28,262 nt of DNA from Actinobacteria bacterium 13_1_20CM_4_69_9. GTDB taxonomy: Bacteria > Actinomycetota > Thermoleophilia > Gaiellales > Gaiellaceae. Of this stretch, positions 23,210 to 28,262 are shown piece after piece (the stretch's first letter is position 1; every line of letters starts with the position of its first letter). The DNA lies in assembly GCA_001920085.1 (NCBI GenBank), contig MNJC01000072.1, positions 1-28,262 on the forward strand, given 5' to 3'. Below the pieces are notes generated by a model that searched no databases, was not told the DNA's origin, and worked only from the letters and a program-made list of their open reading frames with translations. The position numbers and the translations under genes were made by a program.

Positions 23210-24879
23210 GGCAGCGTGACGCCGGCCGGCTTCGTGACGACGTACATGTCGCCGAGGGTCGGGTCGTTCAGCCAGTTGGCGGAGACGCCGATCCGGTAGG
23301 TCCACGTCCCGGGCCCGGGACGGTCGGTGAACTCGGTCGAGCGGGTCGTCGCGATCGTCTGCGTCGAGAGGACGCAGTTGTCGGACGAGCCGTTGAGGCG
23401 TCCGGCGCACCCGACGTCCCCGTTCGGGGCATCGCTCCGCAGGACGTTGTAGAAGACCCGTCCCGATCGCGGCTTCAGCCCGCGCCACGTCAGCCTGACC
23501 GTGCCGTTCTCGACTGACGCGTGCACGTTGCCCGCGACAGGGATCAGCGTGTCCGGCGCGCGGACGGCGAGGGCCCCCTGGTCGTGCAGGCGCGGCACCG
23601 CCGCGAGCACGCCGATCGGCAACACGGCGAAGACGGCGAACGCCGCGACGACGGCAACCGTCAGGCGCGGGCCCGTGGGCTCCGGCCGCACGGGCGCCGG
23701 CCGCGCGCGCACACCCGGGACGAGCAGCGCGACGGATGCGGCCAGCAGGATGTACGCCGGGAACGCGGGCAGCATGATCCTGAAGAAGCTCGCGTCGTCG
23801 ATCGATGCCGGGATGTACGTGCCCTTGGCGAGCAGGTAGACGACGAACCAGGTGCCGACGAGGAGCAGCCCGCGCCGTGAGCGTGCCAGCAGCCCGACGA
23901 GCCCCCCGACCGGTAGCCATTCGATCACGCGGGAGATCCAGAAGTGCTCGCGGAAGCCGAGCAGCACCTGGTGCAGGTGGTTCCAGCTGTTCAGCTTCGG
24001 CCCGTGTATGCGGCGGAGAAGGTCTCCGGGCCCGGAGGCGAGGCGCACCGGCTGCGGTGGTGCTGCGGCCAGCTCGCCCAGGCCGCGGTACTTCCAGACC
24101 GCGAGGGCGAGCAGGGACGGCGCCAGTCCGGCGGCGAAGGCGAGCAGCGAGCGCCAGCGCTCGACGACGAGCAACACGCCCGGCGCGACGAGGAAGAGCG
24201 CGTTCGAGGGCTTGATCGCGATCGAGTAGCCCGCCGCGAGCCCGGCCAGCGCGCCGATCTCCCAGCGCTCGGACTCGAGCGCGCGCAGGCACAGATACGC
24301 GGACACGATCAGCGCGACCATCGCCGGAAAGTCGGGCACGGACGTCAGGCCGAGGACCTGCGGCAGCGTCAGCTCCGTGTACTTCTGGTGGTACCCGACC
24401 TCGACGAAGACGATCCCGAGGTACGGGACGAGCACCCAGAGCAATGCCGCGAGGTACCCGAACAGGCGACCGGCGATGCGTGCGCCGATCCCGTACATGC
24501 AGAGGAGCGAGACGGGCAACAGGACGAGCGTGTTGAACGACACCATCGCCGGCAGTGCCGCGACGAGGTTCGGCCCCGCGAACGCGGCGACGGGCGCGAG
24601 CAGGAACGACCAGCCGTACCCGACGAAGGAGGGCGGCAGATGGCCGTGCGCGAGCAGGTACGCACCGGTGTAGTGCCAGATCTGGTCGCCGCCGGCGTAG
24701 TAGAGCCAGCCGTTGTGCCGGACCGTCAACGCGAGCGCGAGGACGGCGAGCCACTGGACGCACACGAGCGACCCGAGCACGTACGCAGGCCGAACCTCGG
24801 CTGCGGCGCGCCACGCGCGGCGGGCCTGAGCAAGCGCGCTGTCGAGCCGCGCGGGAGCTGCGGCGGTCTGGGAGGTCAC
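23206..24879 (-). CDS. GT39-like membrane glycosyltransferase with C-terminal Fn3-like domain
   Basis: The protein has 557 residues from GTG 24879 (GTGA overlap with the upstream gene); a longer in-frame reading to 25035 overlaps that gene and is not coding. About ten membrane helices start near 33. The first extracytoplasmic loop has GWLYYAGGDQIWHY (58-70, Asp65 at the GT39 acidic position) and LPPSFVGYGWSFLLAP. Later loops carry VGYHQKYTELTLPQVLGL and GPKLNSWNHLHQVLLGF. The last helix ends before about 448. The tail of about 109 residues is soluble: VHASVENGTVRLTWRGLKP, VFYNVLRSD, two Cys at about 491 and 502, then GTWTYRIGV, consistent with a fibronectin-III fold outside the cell. It shares a unit with the Gmd/Fcl genes, so a deoxyhexose donor is possible. 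Confidence 0.8.
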   Translation of the reverse strand: MTSQTAAAPARLDSALAQARRAWRAAAEVRPAYVLGSLVCVQWLAVLALALTVRHNGWLYYAGGDQIWHYTGAYLLAHGHLPPSFVGYGWSFLLAPVAAFAGPNLVAALPAMVSFNTLVLLPVSLLCMYGIGARIAGRLFGYLAALLWVLVPYLGIVFVEVGYHQKYTELTLPQVLGLTSVPDFPAMVALIVSAYLCLRALESERWEIGALAGLAAGYSIAIKPSNALFLVAPGVLLVVERWRSLLAFAAGLAPSLLALAVWKYRGLGELAAAPPQPVRLASGPGDLLRRIHGPKLNSWNHLHQVLLGFREHFWISRVIEWLPVGGLVGLLARSRRGLLLVGTWFVVYLLAKGTYIPASIDDASFFRIMLPAFPAYILLAASVALLVPGVRARPAPVRPEPTGPRLTVAVVAAFAVFAVLPIGVLAAVPRLHDQGALAVRAPDTLIPVAGNVHASVENGTVRLTWRGLKPRSGRVFYNVLRSDAPNGDVGCAGRLNGSSDNCVLSTQTIATTRSTEFTDRPGPGTWTYRIGVSANWLNDPTLGDMYVVTKPAGVTLP

Positions 24880-25796
24880 GCGGGGGCGGGGGCGCCGGCG
24901 TGCTCTCGGTACCAGGCGACAGTCCGTTCGAGCCCTTCGCGCAGCGGTGTGCGCGCCTCGAAGCCGAACAGCTCGCGGGCGCGCGTCGCGTCGACGCTCC
25001 GCCGCGGTTGCCCGTTCGGCATGGACGTGTCCCACGTGATCTTGCCCTGGAAGCCGACGACGTCGGCGACGAGCTCGGCGAGCTCGCGAATCGAGATCTC
25101 CTTGCCGGCGCCGAGGTTGACGGGATCCGGCCCGTCGTAGCGCTCGGCCGCGAGCACGAGCCCCTCGACGCAGTCGTCGACGTAGAGGAACTCACGCGTC
25201 GGCGAGCCGTCGCCCCACAGCACGACCTCTTCGTCGCCGGCGGCCATCTTGCGGATCAGGTCGGCGATCACATGAGCGTTCGTCTCGTGGAAGTTGTCGC
25301 GCGGGCCGTAGAGGTTCGCCGGCAGCAGGAAGATCGCGTCGGTGCCGTACTGCTCGCGGTACGCCTGGGCGCCGACGAGGATCGACTTCTTCGCAACGCC
25401 GTACGGTGCGTTCGTCTCCTCCGGATAGCCGTTCCAGAGATCGTCCTCGCTGAACGGGAGCGGGACGACCTTCGGGTACGCGCACACGGTCCCCGTCAGC
25501 ACGAGCTTCCGGGTCCCCGCGAGTCGCGCCTCCTCCAGGATGTGCGCCCCCATCATCAGGTTCGCGTACCAGTAGCGGCCGGGGTTCGCGCGGTTGGCGC
25601 CGATGCCGCCGACCTCGGCGGCGAGGTGGAAGACGAGCTCGGGCTGCGCGTCCGCGAACAGGCGCGCGGTGTCGTCGGGACGCGTGAGGTCGTAGTCCGC
25701 GCGGCGGGCGACGAAGACGTCGTGCCCGTCGTCGCGCAGCCGGTCGACGAGGTGCGAGCCGAGGAAGCCGCCTCCGCCTGTGACGAGCGCTTTCAT
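24876..25796 (-). CDS. fcl: GDP-L-fucose synthase (GDP-4-keto-6-deoxymannose 3,5-epimerase/4-reductase)
   Basis: The protein has 306 residues from ATG 25796, which forms an ATGA overlap with the dehydratase stop. It has the SDR motif GGGGFLGSHLVDRL, HLAAEVGGIGANRANPGRYW, TGTVCAYPKVVPLPFSEDDL, NAPYGVAKKS with Tyr-X3-Lys, NLYGPRDNFHETNAHVIADL, WGDGSPTREFLYVDD and NLGAGKEISI. The Cys of VCAYPK and the His of NAHVI correspond to the epimerising Cys/His pair known in E. coli Fcl. The Ser of the triad appears as Thr in GTVC. It converts GDP-4-keto-6-deoxy-D-mannose to GDP-L-fucose with NADPH in the cytoplasm, directly after the step of the upstream enzyme. In-frame sequence upstream of the ATG is not part of the protein. 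Confidence 0.9.
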   Translation of the reverse strand: MKALVTGGGGFLGSHLVDRLRDDGHDVFVARRADYDLTRPDDTARLFADAQPELVFHLAAEVGGIGANRANPGRYWYANLMMGAHILEEARLAGTRKLVLTGTVCAYPKVVPLPFSEDDLWNGYPEETNAPYGVAKKSILVGAQAYREQYGTDAIFLLPANLYGPRDNFHETNAHVIADLIRKMAAGDEEVVLWGDGSPTREFLYVDDCVEGLVLAAERYDGPDPVNLGAGKEISIRELAELVADVVGFQGKITWDTSMPNGQPRRSVDATRARELFGFEARTPLREGLERTVAWYREHAGAPAPA

Positions 25797-26938
25797 GCGG
25801 GGGCGCGCGTCGCCGTCAGCCAGTCGACGCGGCCGATCCAGCGGTCGCGGTTCTCGGCGTACCACGCGATCGTCTTGGCCACCCCTTCCTCCCACGAGAC
25901 GCGCGGCTCCCAGCCGGTCTCGCGGTTCAGCTTCTCGTAGCCGACGCGCAAAGCCATCACCTCGCTCGCCCCTGGGCGGTAGCGGTCGGCCGTCGAGACG
26001 ATCTCGCGCGAGTTGTCCCAGTGGCCGTTCTCATGGCCGATGCGCAGGATCATCTCGGCCCAGTCCCGCATCGAGACGTTCGTGCCCTGGCCGTAGACGT
26101 AGACGTCGCCCGGGATCCCGCGCGCGGCGACCATCAGATGGCCGCGCACGCCGTCGGTGCAGAAGCAGAAGTCGCGCATCGGATCGAGCTGGCCGAGCTC
26201 GATCGTCTCGCGCGTGAGTGCCTGCGTGATGATCGTGCCCGTGACGTAGCGCGGGTTCTGGCGCGGCCCGTAGTTGTTGAACATCCGCGTGACGACGCCG
26301 GGCAGCCCGAACGCGTCGTGGTAGTTCATGGTCAGGAAGTCGGCGGCGACCTTGGAGGTCGCGTAGACGGACTTGGGGTTGATCGGCGAGCGCTCGTGCA
26401 GGATCAGGCCGCCTTCCTCGTCGAAGTCGTGGTGGTGCGCGACGGCTTCGCGCACGTTGCCGTACTCCTCCGACGTCCCGGCCGTGTCGAACTTCTCGAG
26501 CTCGAGCCCGGTGTCGACGATCGACTGCAGCAGGTTCAGCGTCCCGACCGTGTTCGCCATCACCGTCTCGTAGGGCCGGTGCCAGGACTCGCCGACGTGC
26601 GCCTGCGCGCCGAGATGGAAGACGTACGGCTTGTCCGGCGCGTCGAGCAGGTCTTTGAGGAGGTAGTCGACCGAGGTCTTGTCGGTCAGGTCGGCGAAGT
26701 TCACGCGCACACGCTCGCGCAGCGAGCCGATGTTGTTCAGTGCGCCACTCGACGTCGCTCGCACGAACGCCTCGACGTTCGCGTCCAGATGGACGAGCGC
26801 CTCCGTCAGGTGGGAGCCCATGAAGCCGTCGGCTCCCGTGACGAGACACGTGCGCCCGGAGAAGTACTCGCCGAACTCGCGCCGCAGGTCTGCGAGCGCG
26901 TCGTCCGTCCAGGTCGAGTCGGGTCGGTCTGGTTTCAT
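25793..26938 (-). CDS. gmd: Nucleotide-sugar 4,6-dehydratase, probably GDP-mannose 4,6-dehydratase
   Basis: The protein has 381 residues from ATG 26938. After a 28-residue lead comes GRTCLVTGADGFMGSHLTEA, then HLGAQAHVGESWHRP, the catalytic TSEEYG (the Thr-X-Glu of 4,6-dehydratases, in the TSE form known from Gmd rather than the TDE of RmlB), SVYATSKVAADFLTMN with Tyr-X3-Lys, FNNYGPRQNPRYVTGTIITQ and GQGTNVSMRDWAEM. The C-terminal GYEKLNRETGWEPRVSWEEG is typical of the family. It removes water from a GDP-hexose to give the 4-keto-6-deoxy sugar. The following Fcl gene makes GDP-mannose the most likely substrate, but the NNYGPRQ segment is more RmlB-like, so another NDP-sugar is not ruled out. 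A TAACCT box at 26973-26968 may be its promoter. Confidence 0.8.
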   Translation of the reverse strand: MKPDRPDSTWTDDALADLRREFGEYFSGRTCLVTGADGFMGSHLTEALVHLDANVEAFVRATSSGALNNIGSLRERVRVNFADLTDKTSVDYLLKDLLDAPDKPYVFHLGAQAHVGESWHRPYETVMANTVGTLNLLQSIVDTGLELEKFDTAGTSEEYGNVREAVAHHHDFDEEGGLILHERSPINPKSVYATSKVAADFLTMNYHDAFGLPGVVTRMFNNYGPRQNPRYVTGTIITQALTRETIELGQLDPMRDFCFCTDGVRGHLMVAARGIPGDVYVYGQGTNVSMRDWAEMILRIGHENGHWDNSREIVSTADRYRPGASEVMALRVGYEKLNRETGWEPRVSWEEGVAKTIAWYAENRDRWIGRVDWLTATRAPA

Positions 26939-28262
26939 GCAGGCGGTGCTCGCCGAGGAGCAGGCCAAGGTTAGCCCCGCCCGCGGCCGGAGTGCGCTGC
27001 GAAGCGGAGCCCTTACAGGACTTTCATATGTGGCGCTGAGCCTCGCGGCCGCGCTCGCCGGGGCGTTTCTGGCGCACAAGTTCGGGCGGAACGTGCGAAC
27101 GGACGGGTTCATGGCGGCATACGGCGTCTACCTCGTCCTCGTGCTGGGCGCGCAGGCCTTCCGCATGGTCGTCGTCCCAGACCTCACCCGCGCGGAGGAG
27201 GAGGGGCGCCTCGGCGCCGAGTTCCGGGCCTACTGCCTCGCCTTCCTCGTCGTCGCCGTGCCGGCGTCGGTCGTGACCGCCGCGTTTGCGGGCTTCTTCG
27301 GCGAGCTCGTGACCGGCCGGCTGCCGCAGATCTCCGCCGCGGTCGCCGCCGACGCCCTTCCGTGGCTGATCCCTGCGGCCTTCCTCCAGCTGCTGGCCGC
27401 ACTGGCCGCGAGCGCTCTCGCGGCGAGGAACAGCTACGGCCCGGCGGCGCTCGGCTTCGCGCTCGGCGGCGTCGCCGGCCTCACCTTCTTCGTCGCGGCC
27501 GCGGACGCCCACGGGATCGTGTCGCTGGCGTGGGGGTTGACGTTGAACGGCGCGGTCGCGGTCGCCATTCCCGTCCTCGTCCTGCTGCTGCGGGGCAGCC
27601 GCGTGCGCCGCCATCGCGGCGTCCCTCTGCGCCTGCGGCAGCGCCTGTGGCTGCTGTCGTACGGCGCAGCCGTGCCGCTCGCGGCGCAGGCGCTGTACCT
27701 GATCGCCTTGCGCTTCGCCGCGGGGACCGGCGAAGGGAACGTGACGTCGCTCTCGTACGCCTATCTGCTCGCCGGGATGTTCACGAGCGCGACGGCGTTC
27801 TCACTGTCGCTGATCGCGACCGCGCCGCTGACGCGGCGGGGGTTGGACACCGAGAGCGCGGCGGCGCACGTCGTCAACGCTGCATGGGTGTCGCTCGCGC
27901 TCGTCGGCGCCGCCTCGGGGCTCGTCGCGCTCGTCGGCGGCCGCGTCGTGACAGCGTTTCTCGGCGATGCGTTTGCAGGGAACGTCGGCGACGAGCTCGG
28001 ACGCCTCGTCGTCTATCTGGCGCCGTGGATGATCGCGAACGCCGCGTTCTCGATCACCTATCCGCTGATGTTCGTGATGCACCGGACGCAGTGGCTGGTG
28101 CCCATCGCCTTCGGTGCGCTGCTCGTCGACATCCCGATCTCGATCGTCGGGCGATCGCTCTGGGGACTGACGGGGGTGACGGTCGCGCTCGGCGTCGCTG
28201 CACTGCTGCTCGTCCTCGGCTTGATGGCATCGCTGTCGTTGCGGATGCTGGCGCTGTCGGCC
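26937..28262 (+). CDS. Second polysaccharide flippase, MurJ/Wzx-like (3' partial)
   Basis: Frame 3 is open from ATG 26937 to the right edge with no stop, giving at least 442 residues. After a short N-terminus (ALRSGALTGLSYVALSLAAA) there are at least ten hydrophobic helices. Recognisable parts are FLAHKFGRNVRTDGFMAAYG, VLGAQAFRMVVVPDLTRAEE, ALAARNSYGPAALGFALGG, YGAAVPLAAQALYLIALRFA and SYAYLLAGMFTSATAFSLSL. The pattern, with a DGFMAAY loop after the first helix, fits MOP-superfamily MurJ/Wzx exporters. The start is unsure: ATG 26937 shares CATG with the divergent dehydratase start, and GTG 26946 is also in frame. No ribosome site is seen for either. It may export a different glycan from that of the flippase at 4382. 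Confidence 0.82.
   Translation, partial: MQAVLAEEQAKVSPARGRSALRSGALTGLSYVALSLAAALAGAFLAHKFGRNVRTDGFMAAYGVYLVLVLGAQAFRMVVVPDLTRAEEEGRLGAEFRAYCLAFLVVAVPASVVTAAFAGFFGELVTGRLPQISAAVAADALPWLIPAAFLQLLAALAASALAARNSYGPAALGFALGGVAGLTFFVAAADAHGIVSLAWGLTLNGAVAVAIPVLVLLLRGSRVRRHRGVPLRLRQRLWLLSYGAAVPLAAQALYLIALRFAAGTGEGNVTSLSYAYLLAGMFTSATAFSLSLIATAPLTRRGLDTESAAAHVVNAAWVSLALVGAASGLVALVGGRVVTAFLGDAFAGNVGDELGRLVVYLAPWMIANAAFSITYPLMFVMHRTQWLVPIAFGALLVDIPISIVGRSLWGLTGVTVALGVAALLLVLGLMASLSLRMLALSA
26968..26973 (-). promoter_or_regulatory. Candidate -10 box TAACCT for the dehydratase unit
   Basis: TAACCT fits TANNNT on the minus strand. A start about 7 bp downstream would give a leader of roughly 20 bases before ATG 26938. 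No strong ribosome site or -35 is seen. Confidence 0.35.

Noticed and set aside
1..28262. Mobile element, phage, CRISPR array, tRNA or rRNA
   Set aside because: No transposase or integrase motif, no repeated spaced units, no terminal inverted repeats, and no cloverleaf or rRNA-like segment was recognised by reading; nearly all DNA is accounted for by genes.

Overview
The window is a very GC-rich, almost fully coding stretch of a bacterial chromosome. GTG starts are common, operons are joined by GTGA/ATGA overlaps, and several genes start without a leader directly behind a TANNNT -10 box. With the DUF4242 protein and the protein styles seen here, this suggests an actinobacterium, probably a deep-branching Thermoleophilia-type lineage (inference; no rRNA is present). 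No tRNA, rRNA, IS element, phage gene or CRISPR array was found.

Positions 1-967 hold unrelated genes: the 3' end of a LuxR-type regulator, a DUF4242 protein and a small exported protein. From 964 to the right edge everything fits one large surface or exopolysaccharide locus. Leftmost minus unit (4359 to 964): polymerase/O-antigen-ligase-like protein, nucleotide-sugar epimerase, GT4 glycosyltransferase. Plus unit (4382 to 11632): Wzx-type flippase, two GT4 enzymes, polysaccharide deacetylase, GNAT acetyltransferase, another GT4-like enzyme and a broken GT4. Minus unit (15770 to 11655): asparagine-synthase-type amidotransferase, GT39-like membrane protein, GT4. Next come a broken deacetylase-like gene (+), a methyltransferase (-) and the initiating polyprenyl-phosphate sugar transferase (+). 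Then follow an exported phosphodiester glycosidase (-) and a plus unit of deacetylase, CgeB-like glycosyltransferase, GT2 and DUF2304. The right end has a minus unit for GDP-mannose 4,6-dehydratase, GDP-L-fucose synthase and a GT39-like protein with a C-terminal Fn3-like domain, and a divergent second flippase cut by the window edge.

In the inferred scheme, the WbaP-like enzyme loads the first sugar onto undecaprenyl phosphate. The GT4/GT2/CgeB enzymes extend it with sugars that include a GDP-deoxyhexose from the Gmd/Fcl pair. Flippases export the unit and the ligase-like protein polymerises or attaches it. Amidation, acetylation, deacetylation, methylation and phosphodiester cleavage decorate or trim it.

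The most notable signals are these. (i) Two divergent gene pairs start from nearly symmetric, overlapping -10 boxes, giving opposed leaderless transcripts. (ii) Three genes each appear to lack a C-proximal block of about 45-50 codons (two also frameshifted), which is either real decay or a systematic assembly defect. (iii) A secreted phosphodiester glycosidase sits inside the locus. (iv) A GT39-like protein carries an Fn3-like tail. No clearly new defence or mobile system was seen.
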